A stretch of 40,541 nt of DNA from Sterolibacterium sp. (lineage in GTDB: Bacteria; Pseudomonadota; Gammaproteobacteria; Burkholderiales; Rhodocyclaceae). A program made the position numbers and the translations under genes. This document shows positions 6,929-15,736 of the stretch, in pieces. The stretch is taken from NCBI GenBank assembly GCA_018061005.1, contig JAGOVA010000023.1:1-40541 (forward strand), in the 5' to 3' direction. The number at the start of each line of letters is the position of its first letter. Position 1 is the first letter of the stretch. The notes beneath the pieces are model-generated. The model ran no database searches and was not told the DNA's origin. It worked only from the letters and a program-made list of their open reading frames with translations.

Positions 6929-9322
6929 TCAATTACGCACCGGCTTGCCGGTTTGCAGCATGCCCATGATGCGTTCCTGGGTCTTGGGATGATTCAGCAG
7001 AGTGATGAAGGCCTTGCGTTCGAGATCGAGCAGCCATTGCTCATCGACCAGGCTGCCCTGCGCCACATCGCCGCCGCAGACAATCTCGGCAATCATTGAA
7101 CCCAGCGTGTAATCATGCTCGGAGATGAAGCCACCATCCCGCATATTGACCAGCTGCGCCATGATGGTGGCAATACCGTAACGCCCGGCAACGGGAATCT
7201 GCCGGCGCATGGGGGGACGATAACCCGCCGCATGCAGGGCGCGCACCTCGCTTCGTGCCACATTGAGCAGCTCATACGGATTGAAGACAATGATGTCGTC
7301 CGCCGTGAGATAACCCATTTTCTGCGCTTCATACGCCGACTTCGACGCATGGGCCATCGCGGCATTGAGGAAGTTATCCTTGAGGAACTGCAGCAGATCA
7401 TTGCCCTTGGCATCTTTGGCGGCACGCAGCGCGGCTTCCTTCAGACCACCACCGGCCGGCACCAGACCCACACCGACTTCCACCAGACCGATATACGACT
7501 CCAGTGCAGCCACACGTTTTGTCGCATGGAGCAAAAGCTCACACCCCCCGCCCAGTGCCAAACCCGCCACCGCGGCCACCACTGGCACCTGCGCGTAACG
7601 AATGCCCAGAGCCGCCTGCTGGAAGCCATGCACCACCGGCTGGAGTGCTTCAGCCCCACCCGACATGAACAACGGCAACACCGACTGCAAATCCGCACCG
7701 GCAGAGAACGCCCCACCATCGGCGGCATCGGTATTCCAGATCACCAGGCCCTGATAGTTACGCTCGGCTTCGGCGATGGCTTTGTTAAGCCCTTCGATGA
7801 CCGCAGGCCCGATCACATGCATCTTGGTCTTGATCGACAACACCAGCACATCGTCATTCTGATGCCAGACACGCACGGCATCGTCTTCAAACACGGTGAC
7901 CCCGGCAGTCTTCGGATCCGCCGCCGGGCCGCTCTCGCCCACCAGCGGGGCACGGAACGCCTGACGACGATAGACCGGCAGATCGCTGCGTGGCACGGCG
8001 CGATTTTGCGCGGACGACCAGGAGCCTTCATTGCCATGCACCCCGGTGCGGCCATCGAACACCCAGGCAGGCAGTGGCGCGTTGCACAAGGCCTTGCCCG
8101 CGTCGATATCTTCCTTGACCCACTGGGCGACCTGCTGCCAGCCGGCTGCTTGCCAGATTTCAAACGGGCCGGTCGTCCAGCCATAACCCCAGCGCATGGC
8201 AAAGTCGATATCACGGGCGCTGTCGGCGATGCTTTCCAGATGCAGCGCGGCATAGTGGAAGGCATCGCGGAAAATCGCCCAAAGGAACTGCGCCTGCGGA
8301 TGATCCGCAGCACGCAACGCGGCCACACGCTTGGCCACATCCTTTTCCTTGAGGATCTTGATGACGCTCTCATCCGCCTTGGTGCCACTGGGCACATAAT
8401 CGCCGGTCGCGAAATCGAAACGCTGGAATTCCTTGCCGACCTTGCGGAAGAAACCTGCGCCACTCTTTTGCCCCAGATTGCCTGCGGCGATCAGCTTTTC
8501 CAGCGCGGGCGGCATGCCGTACACGGTCTGGAACGGATCATCCGGCAGACATTCACGCTGCGTCTTGATGACATGCGCCATCGTGTCGAGGCCGACCACA
8601 TCGGCCGTGCGGAAGGTGGCCGACTTGGCGCGCCCCAGGCGTGTACCCGTCAAATCATCGACCACATCGCTGCTCAGAGCAAACTTTTCTGCTTCATGCA
8701 GGATGGCGAGGATGCCAAAAATCCCGACACGGTTGGCGATGAAGTTCGGCGTATCTTTGGCACGCACCACGCCTTTGCCCAGCGTGGTGGCCATGAAGCC
8801 TTCGAGATGATCGAGGATCGAAGGCTGCGTCGTCCGGGTCGGGATCAGCTCGACCAGCGGCATGTAACGCGGCGGGTTGAAGAAATGCACACCACAGAAA
8901 CGCGCCTTCAGTTGATCACTGAACCCATCAGCCAGATCATTGATCGACAACCCCGAAGTATTGGTGGCGAAGATGGCATGCGCGGCCAGATGCGGTGCGA
9001 CCTTCTTGTAGAGGTCGTGCTTCCAGTCCATGCGTTCAGCAATCGCTTCGATGACGATGTCACACTCCTGCAACACGGCCAGATGATCGTCGTAATTGGC
9101 GACCTGGATCAGCGCGGCATCGGCGAGATTGCCCAGCGGCGCGGGATTCAGCTTCTTGAGGTTTTCGATGGCGCGCAGCACGACACCATTCTTGGGGCCT
9201 TCCTTGGCGGGCAGATCAAACAGCACCACCGGCACTTTGGCATTGATGCAATGCGCGGCAATCTGCGCGCCCATCACACCAGCGCCCAGCACCGCGACTT
9301 TCCTGACGATGAAATTACTCAT
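6929..9322 (-). CDS. fadN: 3-hydroxyacyl-CoA dehydrogenase / enoyl-CoA hydratase fusion (FadN type)
   Basis: This 797-residue cytoplasmic enzyme catalyses the hydration and NAD-dependent oxidation steps of beta-oxidation. The dehydrogenase is N-terminal: the NAD-binding GAGVMG is at residues 13-18, and the catalytic His146 lies in CGVHFFNPPRYMPLVE with Glu158 nearby. The crotonase part is C-terminal (about 480-700) and keeps both catalytic glutamates, Glu595 in LGGGCEL and Glu615 in GLVEVG. This order is the reverse of E. coli FadB and matches Bacillus FadN (about 790 residues). The ATG at 9322 follows AGGAGAAG by about 8 bases; the 22 codons upstream are judged untranslated. It sits between the acyl-CoA dehydrogenase (25 bases upstream) and fadA, as in the Bacillus fadN-fadA-fadE unit. 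Confidence 0.92.
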   Translation of the reverse strand: MSNFIVRKVAVLGAGVMGAQIAAHCINAKVPVVLFDLPAKEGPKNGVVLRAIENLKKLNPAPLGNLADAALIQVANYDDHLAVLQECDIVIEAIAERMDWKHDLYKKVAPHLAAHAIFATNTSGLSINDLADGFSDQLKARFCGVHFFNPPRYMPLVELIPTRTTQPSILDHLEGFMATTLGKGVVRAKDTPNFIANRVGIFGILAILHEAEKFALSSDVVDDLTGTRLGRAKSATFRTADVVGLDTMAHVIKTQRECLPDDPFQTVYGMPPALEKLIAAGNLGQKSGAGFFRKVGKEFQRFDFATGDYVPSGTKADESVIKILKEKDVAKRVAALRAADHPQAQFLWAIFRDAFHYAALHLESIADSARDIDFAMRWGYGWTTGPFEIWQAAGWQQVAQWVKEDIDAGKALCNAPLPAWVFDGRTGVHGNEGSWSSAQNRAVPRSDLPVYRRQAFRAPLVGESGPAADPKTAGVTVFEDDAVRVWHQNDDVLVLSIKTKMHVIGPAVIEGLNKAIAEAERNYQGLVIWNTDAADGGAFSAGADLQSVLPLFMSGGAEALQPVVHGFQQAALGIRYAQVPVVAAVAGLALGGGCELLLHATKRVAALESYIGLVEVGVGLVPAGGGLKEAALRAAKDAKGNDLLQFLKDNFLNAAMAHASKSAYEAQKMGYLTADDIIVFNPYELLNVARSEVRALHAAGYRPPMRRQIPVAGRYGIATIMAQLVNMRDGGFISEHDYTLGSMIAEIVCGGDVAQGSLVDEQWLLDLERKAFITLLNHPKTQERIMGMLQTGKPVRN

Positions 9323-9347
9323 GGGTTTCTTCTCCTGTGACCAGATT

Positions 9348-11138
9348 TCAGAACAGTTCAGCTTCAAGATCCAGCAGACAGGCCGCACCGGTGCGTGCCT
9401 GACGGATCAACATGGCGGTTTCCGGCAGCAGGCGGGCAAAATAGAAACGCGCCGTGGCCAGCTTGGTTTTGTAGAACGCATCCCCCGTCGCCTGTTTTTC
9501 CAGAGCGATTTTCGCCATGCGGGCAAACAGCCAGGCGTACACCAGATGCCCGGCCACACGCAGATAAGGCACAGCCGCCGCCCCCACCTCGTCCTGGTTC
9601 TGCATGGCCTTCATGCCCAGTTCCATGGTGAGCTTGGTCAGCTTGTCGCCCAGATCGGCCAGCGGGTCGATGAATTCCTTCATGGCCTCATTACCGGCAT
9701 TTTCAGCAATGAATGCCTGAACCAAAGCCCCGAATTTCTGCAGCTTTGCGCCACCATCCATCAACACCTTGCGCGCCAGCAAATCGAGGGACTGAATGGT
9801 GTTGGTGCCTTCGTAAATCATGTTGATGCGCGCATCGCGCACATACTGCTCCATGCCGTTTTCAACGATATAACCATGCCCGCCAAACACCTGCATGGCT
9901 TCCGAAGTGGCAATCCAGCCGTTATCGGTGATGAACGACTTGATGATGGGCGTGAGCAAGGCCAGCAGATCGGCCGCTTCTTCGCGCACCGCCGCATCGG
10001 GATGCTTGATTTCAATATCGGCCTGCAATGAAACAAAAGTGGTAAAGGCACGCCCCCCTTCGGCATAGGCGCGCGCCGTCAGCAACATGCGCCGCACATC
10101 GGGATGCACGATGATCGGGTCAGCCGCCAGCTCCGGCGCCTTGGTGCCCGACAAACTCCGCATCTGGATGCGCTCACGCGCATACACCACGGCATTCTGG
10201 TAAGCCACTTCGGTCAGCCCCAGCGATTGCAGGCCCACACCCAGACGTGCCTCGTTCATCATCACGAACATGGCATTCAGACCCTTGTTCGGCTCGCCGA
10301 TGATCCAGCCGGTCGCGTCATCCAGATTCATCTGGCAGGTCGCATTACCGTGGATCCCCATTTTCTCTTCAATCGCGCCGCAGGCGATCGTGTTGCGTGC
10401 GCCTGGATTGCCCTGTGCATCGGGCAGGAACTTCGGCACAAGAAAAAGCGAAATGCCGCGCGTGCCCACCGGTGCACCCGGCAGCCGGGCCAGCACCAGA
10501 TGCAGGATGTTGGCCGACATATCGTGCTCACCAGCGGAAATGAAAATCTTCGCGCCGCTGATTTTGTATGAGCCATCGCCCTGCGGCTCGGCCTTGCTGC
10601 GCAGCAGCCCCAGATCAGTACCGCAATGCGGCTCGGTCAGGCACATCGTGCCCGTCCATTCACCCGTAATCAGTTTGGGCAGATACAAGGACTTCAGTGC
10701 CGGCGTGCCATGGGCGCGCAGGCAGGCATACGCCCCATGCGACAAACCGGGGTACATGGTCCATGCCTGATTGGCCGAATTGAGCATTTCCAGCATCACG
10801 CTGCTCATGACATGCGGCAAACCCTGGCCACCGTACGCCGGATCGCAAGCCAGCGACGGCCAACCCGCATCAACGTACTGCTGATAAGCCTCTTTGTAAC
10901 CCTTGGGCGTGGTCACGGTTTGGCTGGCCGGATCAAAACGACAGCCTTCACGATCCCCACTCAGGTTCAACGGAAACAGCACCTTGCTACAAAACTTGCC
11001 CATTTCCTCGACCACCTGATCGATGGTTTCGGCATCGATATCGGCATGCGGCGGCAGCTTGCGCAGTTCCGTTTCCACATTCAGCAATTCATGCATGACA
11101 AACTGCATGTCGCGCAACGGGGCATTATATTGAGCCAT
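9348..11138 (-). CDS. Acyl-CoA dehydrogenase, long C-terminal-domain type
   Basis: This is a 596-residue FAD acyl-CoA dehydrogenase, which makes the 2,3-double bond in acyl-CoA and passes electrons to ETF. It is longer than the usual 380-400-residue enzymes because of N- and C-terminal extensions typical of the DmdC/FadE-like subfamily. The FAD/substrate segment MCLTEPHCGTDLG is present, and Glu443 in YEGTNTIQSLDL is the probable catalytic base. The ATG at 11138 has a good GGAGGAG about 7 bases upstream. It is the first structural gene of a fad operon, with fadN starting 25 bases after its stop and the PsrA-like regulator ending 75 bases before its start. Chain length is not readable from sequence; methylmercaptopropionyl-CoA dehydrogenase is the main alternative, but the operon favours fatty acids. 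Confidence 0.9.
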   Translation of the reverse strand: MAQYNAPLRDMQFVMHELLNVETELRKLPPHADIDAETIDQVVEEMGKFCSKVLFPLNLSGDREGCRFDPASQTVTTPKGYKEAYQQYVDAGWPSLACDPAYGGQGLPHVMSSVMLEMLNSANQAWTMYPGLSHGAYACLRAHGTPALKSLYLPKLITGEWTGTMCLTEPHCGTDLGLLRSKAEPQGDGSYKISGAKIFISAGEHDMSANILHLVLARLPGAPVGTRGISLFLVPKFLPDAQGNPGARNTIACGAIEEKMGIHGNATCQMNLDDATGWIIGEPNKGLNAMFVMMNEARLGVGLQSLGLTEVAYQNAVVYARERIQMRSLSGTKAPELAADPIIVHPDVRRMLLTARAYAEGGRAFTTFVSLQADIEIKHPDAAVREEAADLLALLTPIIKSFITDNGWIATSEAMQVFGGHGYIVENGMEQYVRDARINMIYEGTNTIQSLDLLARKVLMDGGAKLQKFGALVQAFIAENAGNEAMKEFIDPLADLGDKLTKLTMELGMKAMQNQDEVGAAAVPYLRVAGHLVYAWLFARMAKIALEKQATGDAFYKTKLATARFYFARLLPETAMLIRQARTGAACLLDLEAELF

Positions 11139-11213
11139 ACCAAATCTCCTCCAGACGTGTTGATGTATGTTTTATGAATACAGACAAACGCAAACGAAAT
11201 ACAAACTTCAGCT

Positions 11214-11906
11214 TCAGGCAAATTGTTTCGCAGCGGATGTTCGCGGCAGTGTTTGCCCGGTTTGCAGCTCAGGCAAAGGGGCGCGCAAACCACCAATCAG
11301 GAAGCTCATCAAGCGCGCATGCAGTGCCCCGGTATTGCTGTCGTCCAGCCCACCCAGCACATTCAGCGCATCGCTGCCTGAAATGGCGTAGGACATGGCA
11401 CCCAGCATGAAATGGAAACGCCAGAGAATTTCTTCCTTGGGCACATCCGGCAAACTCTTGAACAAGGCCGCCTTGAATCGCGGCACGGCAGCGGCATACT
11501 CACGCGCGAGAAACTCCCGCACAAAAGGGGTCGGCGCGGTATAGGTGCGCCCCAGCAAACGCATGAAATTGTTGCCGCCACTTTCTTTGTCAGCCGCCAG
11601 CTTGAGCGCCACCCCAAAAAAAGCTTCGAGTATTTGGCGCGTCCGCAACGGCGCACCCGCCGCCTCGGATTCCAGCCGATCCAGCTCCAGCAGGCATTGC
11701 TCATTGAGCCAGCCCAGCCGCTGCCGGAACACTTCTTCGATCAGCAAGTCCTTGGAGCCAAAGTGATAATTGACGGCCGCCAGATTGACACCCGCCTTGC
11801 CGGTAATCTGGCGTAAAGTAGTCGCCTCAAAGCCGTGCTCGATGAACAGCATCTCGGCAGTACGCAAAATCCGCTCTCGGGTATCGCGATGATCAATTTC
11901 AGGCAT
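11214..11906 (-). CDS. PsrA-like TetR family transcriptional regulator
   Basis: This is a 230-residue TetR repressor. The N-terminal helix-turn-helix (TTLRQITGKAGVNLAAVNYH, then FGSKDLLIEEVF) is very close to the Pseudomonas PsrA sequence as I recall it. PsrA responds to long-chain acyl compounds and controls beta-oxidation genes. The C-terminal ligand domain follows. The ATG at 11906 is chosen; a TTG at 11915 is possible, but neither has a good Shine-Dalgarno. It lies upstream of the acyl-CoA dehydrogenase on the same strand, and two overlapping palindromes of the PsrA type (CAAAC-N4-GTTTS) sit immediately upstream, so autoregulation and control of the fad operon are inferred. Family identity is secure; the PsrA assignment is probable. 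Confidence 0.85.
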   Translation of the reverse strand: MPEIDHRDTRERILRTAEMLFIEHGFEATTLRQITGKAGVNLAAVNYHFGSKDLLIEEVFRQRLGWLNEQCLLELDRLESEAAGAPLRTRQILEAFFGVALKLAADKESGGNNFMRLLGRTYTAPTPFVREFLAREYAAAVPRFKAALFKSLPDVPKEEILWRFHFMLGAMSYAISGSDALNVLGGLDDSNTGALHARLMSFLIGGLRAPLPELQTGQTLPRTSAAKQFA

Positions 11907-11910
11907 GATG

Positions 11911-11940
11911 TTCAAACAGTAGTTTCAAACGATTGTTTGA
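11911..11940 (-). promoter_or_regulatory. Double operator for the PsrA-like repressor
   Basis: A perfect palindrome, TCAAAC-GATT-GTTTGA, lies at 11925-11940. It overlaps a second, near-perfect one at 11911-11928 (TTCAAAC-AGTA-GTTTCAA, one mismatched pair). Both have the 4-base spacer and CAAAC/GTTTG halves of known PsrA sites, and both abut the start codon of the regulator gene. Binding would block transcription or translation start of that gene. Confidence 0.7.
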
Positions 11941-12011
11941 TTTAAGCAAGGCATCCCTGAATTGTCAATGACGACAAAAAATAATCCGCTACAAGTCGTT
12001 GAATTTTTCAC

Positions 12012-12029
12012 AACCTGCATCCGCAGGTT
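12012..12029. other. Small perfect stem-loop downstream of the Nudix gene
   Basis: The arms AACCTGC (12012-12018) and GCAGGTT (12023-12029) enclose a 4-base loop, 19 bases past the end of the Nudix gene. Neither direction has a T-run after the stem, so a terminator role is uncertain. Confidence 0.4.
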
Positions 12030-12047
12030 CGAAGCACAGATGCCGCT

Positions 12048-12554
12048 TTACAAACCCTGCAATGGGTAGCGCGCCAGCCAATCCCGCACGGCCAGCCCCG
12101 TGCCGTAATCCCAGGCTTGCAGCTTTTCCGGTCGCACCAGGCGATATTCAGCCAGCTCTTCGTTGAGCGCGATCTCGCCATCGCCTTCGGCCACGACGTG
12201 ATAGGCCATGATGACTTCATGCCTGCGCTGAAAGGGATACACACCGATCAACGTGATGCGTTGCGCCACCAGGTTCACCTCCTCCTGCACCTCGCGCGCG
12301 ATGGCTTCCTCGGGAGATTCATCCCGCTCAAGAAAACCAGCAATGAGGCCGAACTTACCAGACACCCAGGCACTGTTACGCGCCAGCAGTATCTGCCCAC
12401 GATATTCAACCAGCCCGGCCACCACCGGCGCGGGATTATCCCAATGGACATAACCGCAGCCTGCCGTCGGGCAGGTGCGGCGGCACACACCGCCGAGTTT
12501 CTGCTGACTCAGCGGCGAAGCGCAGCGCGGGCAGAAATTAAAGTCGTTGCTCAA
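12048..12554 (-). CDS. Nudix hydrolase, NudC-like with zinc ribbon
   Basis: This 168-residue protein begins with a zinc ribbon (Cys8, Cys11, then Cys24, Cys28 and Cys33), followed by a Nudix domain. The Nudix box starts at Gly73 and runs through Glu79 to REVQEE (residues 87-92), with Asn94 in the place of the usual Gly. This architecture is that of NADH pyrophosphatase (NudC) relatives, which hydrolyse nucleoside diphosphates linked to another group, though the protein is shorter than E. coli NudC (257). The start is a TTG at 12554, inside the last codons of alaS (17-base overlap). It is preferred because any later start would remove the zinc ribbon. The overlap implies co-transcription with alaS. 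The substrate is not determinable. Confidence 0.85.
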   Translation of the reverse strand: MSNDFNFCPRCASPLSQQKLGGVCRRTCPTAGCGYVHWDNPAPVVAGLVEYRGQILLARNSAWVSGKFGLIAGFLERDESPEEAIAREVQEEVNLVAQRITLIGVYPFQRRHEVIMAYHVVAEGDGEIALNEELAEYRLVRPEKLQAWDYGTGLAVRDWLARYPLQGL

Positions 12555-15159
12555 CCCAGGCTTTCACCGAAGCCAGTGCGGCACCCAGGTTTTCCGGTTG
12601 AGTACCCCCCGCCTGCGCCATGTCCGGACGACCACCGCCTTTGCCGCCCACTTGCTGGGCAACGACATTGACAAGTTCGCCCGCCTTGACCTTCGCATGG
12701 ATATCGCTGGTCACCCCGGCGATCAAGGCCACCTTGCCATCAACCACACTACCCAGAACAATGGCCGCACTGCCCAGTTTATCTTTGAGCTTGTCGAGGG
12801 TTTCGCGCAAGGCCTTGGCATCCGCGCCTTCGAGCATGGCAGCGAGTACCTTGCACCCCTTGAGTTCGACGGCCTGACCGACGAGATCATCACCCTGCGT
12901 TGCGGCGAGCTTCGATTTGAGACGCGCCAGTTCCTTTTCCAATACGCGCGTACCTTCCAGCAAGCTGGCGACCCGGGTCGCTGCCTCCTGCTGCGGTGCC
13001 TTGACCTGTGCGGCCACATCGGCGAGCTGGGCATCCAGTTGCTGAATGTATTCGAGCGCGCCCTCCCCCGTCACGGCTTCAACGCGACGGATCCCCGCCG
13101 CCACACCGCCTTCGGCCACGATCTTGAACAAACCGATATCCCCGGTGCGCTTGACGTGCGTGCCGCCACACAATTCAGTGGAATAGCCACCCATGCCGAT
13201 GACACGCACTTCATCGCCATATTTCTCGCCAAACAAGGCCATTGCCCCGGCGCTGATGGCATCATCGTAGCCCATGAGACGCGCACTGACATCCGCGTTA
13301 CGACGGATTTCGCGATTGACCAGTGCTTCGATACGCACGATTTCCTGCGCCGTAAGTTGCTGCGGGTGCGAAAAATCGAAGCGTGTGCGGTTGGCATCCA
13401 CCAGCGAGCCCTTCTGCTGTACATGCGCCCCCAATACCTCGCGCAATGCGGCATGTAGCAGATGGGTGGCCGAATGGTTCCACTGGGAACGCAGACGTTG
13501 TGCGGTATTGACCCGTGCCACCACCTTCTCGCCCACCGCCAGCGTACCCGCCTTGAGCGTGCCTTGATGGCCAAACACGTCGGTCTGAATTTTCTGCGTA
13601 TCACACACAACAAACAGCGTGGTACACACCGAGCCACGCACCAGTTCGCCGCAGTCCCCCACCTGACCACCCGATTCTGCATAGAAAGGGGTCGTATCAA
13701 GCACCACTATGCCCTCCTCACCTGCATTGAGCTGATTGACTCGCTGGCTGTTGCGATACACCGCCAGCACCGTGGCTTCTTCTTCCAGCGAGTCGTAGCC
13801 CTTGAATTGGGTCGGTTTGCCATCGTATTCCACACTGCCTTTCATCTTGAAGCTGGAGGCGGCGCGCGCCATTTCACGCTGCCGCTCCATCGCCGCATGG
13901 AAGCCGGCTTCATCAATGGCCACTTCACGCTCGCGGCAGATATCCGCTGTCAAATCCAGCGGGAAGCCATGCGTATCGTAGAGTTTGAAGGCAGTATCGC
14001 CATCCAGCGTTTTCAGGCCAGGCTTGAGTGCAGTCTCAAGAATTTCCATGCCGTGCTCGATGGTTTCGCCAAAGCGTTCTTCTTCCTGACGCAACACCGC
14101 GGCCACCCGCGCCTGCTGCGCGATCAAATCAGGATACGCCTGCCCCATTGCCAGACACAACTCATCCACCAGGCGGAAAAAGAACGGCTGTTTCTGGCCG
14201 AGCTTGTAACCATGGCGAATCGCGCGACGGATGATGCGGCGCAGCACATAACCCCGTCCATCCGGACCAGGGATGATGCCATCGAGCACCATGAACGAGC
14301 AGGCGCGGATGTGATCAGCAATCACCTTCAATGAGTTATTGGCCAGATCCTTGCAGTGCGTTTCGCGCGCAGCCGCCTTGATAAGTTGCTGGAACAGGTC
14401 GATTTCATAGTTGCTATGCACATGTTGCAATACCGCCGCAATCCGTTCCAGCCCCATGCCGGTATCGACACTGGGTTTGGGCAAGGGATGCAGGATGCCC
14501 GCTTCGTCGCGGTTGAACTGCATGAACACCAGATTCCAGATTTCAATGTAACGGTCACCGTTTTCGTCCGGCGAGCCCGGCGGGCCACCCCAGACGTCCG
14601 CGCCGTGATCGAAGAAAATTTCGCTACACGGGCCGCAAGGGCCGGTATCCGCCATTTGCCAGAAGTTGTCGGAAGCATATTTCGCCCCCTTGTTGTCACC
14701 TATGCGGATGATACGTTCCACAGGCACGCCGACTTCCTTGGCCCAGATATCGTAAGCCTCGTCGTCTTCGGCATACACCGTCACCCAGAGTTTTTCCGAG
14801 GGCAGTTGATAGACCTGAGTCAGCAGCTCCCAGGCATACTGGATGGCATCGCGCTTGAAGTAATCACCGAAGCTGAAGTTCCCCAGCATCTCGAAGAACG
14901 TGTGGTGACGCGCGGTGTAACCCACATTCTCCAGATCATTGTGTTTGCCTCCCGCCCGCAGGCTGCGCTGCGAAGACGTGGCGCGAGTGTAGGCGCGCTT
15001 ATCCTTGCCGGTAAACACATCCTTGAACTGCACCATGCCCGAGTTGGTAAACAACAGGGTGGGATCATTGCCCGGCACCAGCGAACTGGAAACCACAATG
15101 GTGTGCCCCTTCGAGGCGAAGAAGTCGAGGAATTTCTGGCGGATTTCGGCGCTATTCAT
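12538..15159 (-). CDS. alaS: Alanyl-tRNA synthetase
   Basis: This is the class II aminoacyl-tRNA synthetase that charges tRNA-Ala, 873 residues against 876 in E. coli. The N-terminal catalytic core starts with the family-typical [18 protein letters not shown] and the [19 protein letters not shown] segment. The editing domain keeps its zinc residues, HSATH at 562-566 and Cys664-Gly-Gly-Thr-His668. A C-terminal coiled coil and Gly-rich C-Ala domain follow. The ATG at 15159 is chosen over an in-frame GTG eight codons upstream because it fits homologues; neither has a clear Shine-Dalgarno. A TAAAAT at 15200-15205 on the minus strand could be its -10 box. The Nudix gene overlaps its end. Confidence 0.97.
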   Translation of the reverse strand: MNSAEIRQKFLDFFASKGHTIVVSSSLVPGNDPTLLFTNSGMVQFKDVFTGKDKRAYTRATSSQRSLRAGGKHNDLENVGYTARHHTFFEMLGNFSFGDYFKRDAIQYAWELLTQVYQLPSEKLWVTVYAEDDEAYDIWAKEVGVPVERIIRIGDNKGAKYASDNFWQMADTGPCGPCSEIFFDHGADVWGGPPGSPDENGDRYIEIWNLVFMQFNRDEAGILHPLPKPSVDTGMGLERIAAVLQHVHSNYEIDLFQQLIKAAARETHCKDLANNSLKVIADHIRACSFMVLDGIIPGPDGRGYVLRRIIRRAIRHGYKLGQKQPFFFRLVDELCLAMGQAYPDLIAQQARVAAVLRQEEERFGETIEHGMEILETALKPGLKTLDGDTAFKLYDTHGFPLDLTADICREREVAIDEAGFHAAMERQREMARAASSFKMKGSVEYDGKPTQFKGYDSLEEEATVLAVYRNSQRVNQLNAGEEGIVVLDTTPFYAESGGQVGDCGELVRGSVCTTLFVVCDTQKIQTDVFGHQGTLKAGTLAVGEKVVARVNTAQRLRSQWNHSATHLLHAALREVLGAHVQQKGSLVDANRTRFDFSHPQQLTAQEIVRIEALVNREIRRNADVSARLMGYDDAISAGAMALFGEKYGDEVRVIGMGGYSTELCGGTHVKRTGDIGLFKIVAEGGVAAGIRRVEAVTGEGALEYIQQLDAQLADVAAQVKAPQQEAATRVASLLEGTRVLEKELARLKSKLAATQGDDLVGQAVELKGCKVLAAMLEGADAKALRETLDKLKDKLGSAAIVLGSVVDGKVALIAGVTSDIHAKVKAGELVNVVAQQVGGKGGGRPDMAQAGGTQPENLGAALASVKAWVEQRL

Positions 15160-15261
15160 GGCGGGGTCAGTAAGATGAGTCACTCAAAGGGAAGCGACAA
15201 TTTTAGCAGCCAGTCATGAATTCCGTGCAGCCTGTCACATAAGGCAACAAAGTGTGACAAG

Positions 15262-15277
15262 GGTGACAAAGGTCACA
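15262..15277 (+). promoter_or_regulatory. CRP-like binding site
   Basis: GGTGA-N6-TCACA matches the CRP/Vfr half-site pattern TGTGA-N6-TCACA with one change. It is embedded in a cluster of GTGAC/GTCAC words (15230-15277). Its centre is about 63 bases upstream of the start site predicted from the promoter at 15298-15326, close to the class I activator position. It is a sequence match only. Confidence 0.45.
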
Positions 15278-15297
15278 GAAGAGTTTCAGGGACTTGA

Positions 15298-15326
15298 TTG
15301 ACTGAAGAATTCTCTTTCCCCATAAT
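15298..15326 (+). promoter_or_regulatory. Sigma-70 promoter of the small unknown gene
   Basis: A -35 TTGACT at 15298-15303 and a -10 CATAAT at 15321-15326 are separated by 17 bases. The predicted start near 15333 gives a leader of about 100 bases before the ATG at 15432. Confidence 0.6.
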
Positions 15327-15431
15327 CGACTCAGCCCTAGCGCGTTCAAAACACGCATCGTGCATAACGTGACAGGCTGAGGCTGCGCCAAAAGCGCGAC
15401 CGATTATTCTAACTGACAGGAGGCTGCAACC

Positions 15432-15674
15432 ATGGCGACAGACACCCCCACCAAAAACCAGGAACGGCGACATAGCCCGGAGAATCGCCAGATTTTCGAA
15501 GGTGTCTATGACCGTGTCGAACCCTTCCTCGACCCTGACAACACCTGGGCAGGGCAGCCGCTTGAGCCGCTTGCCTACAATGTGCTCCGTGAAAAATACC
15601 CGGACATGACCGAAGAACAGCTGAACGCCTACTTCACGGCCGCCAAACGGATTTTCGGGGAACGCAATACCTGA
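15432..15674 (+). CDS. Small conserved-looking protein of unknown function
   Basis: This 80-residue protein is not recognised as a known family. It is charged and soluble, with no signal peptide or membrane helix. It has a basic, polar N-terminus (residues 1-19), an acidic/proline middle (VEPFLDPDNTWAGQPLEPLA) and a C-terminal helix (EEQLNAYFTAAKRIFGERNT). That it is a real gene is supported by a strong AGGAGG 8 bases before the ATG, a good promoter 100 bases upstream and a perfect intrinsic terminator 26 bases after the stop, making a free-standing single-gene unit. The CRP-like site upstream suggests carbon-source or redox control. No function is proposed. Confidence 0.8.
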   Translation: MATDTPTKNQERRHSPENRQIFEGVYDRVEPFLDPDNTWAGQPLEPLAYNVLREKYPDMTEEQLNAYFTAAKRIFGERNT

Positions 15675-15700
15675 ACCCCCTGGTTCCTGATGTTTTGCTA

Positions 15701-15732
15701 CTGAAGCCCGCAGCTGCGGGCTTCAGTGTTTT
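15701..15732 (+). terminator. Intrinsic terminator after the small unknown gene
   Basis: A perfect 13-base-pair palindrome, CTGAAGCCCGCAG followed directly by its complement (15701-15726), is followed by TGTTTTC. It lies between convergent genes. On the minus strand the base run after it is not T-rich, so it mainly serves the plus-strand gene. Confidence 0.8.
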
Positions 15733-15736
15733 CAAA

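Noticed and set aside
7115-9340. A 741-codon open frame on the plus strand, opposite fadN
   Set aside because: It is antisense to a clear fadN with all catalytic residues. It has no recognisable domain, and long antisense frames are common in GC-rich genes.
12547-13458. Plus-strand open frame of about 300 codons opposite alaS
   Set aside because: It is a shadow of alaS, with low-complexity composition and no family match.
15230-15277. GTGAC/GTCAC cluster as a possible CRISPR or iteron array
   Set aside because: The words are only 5-7 bases, irregularly spaced and few. A CRP-like site explains the best pair.
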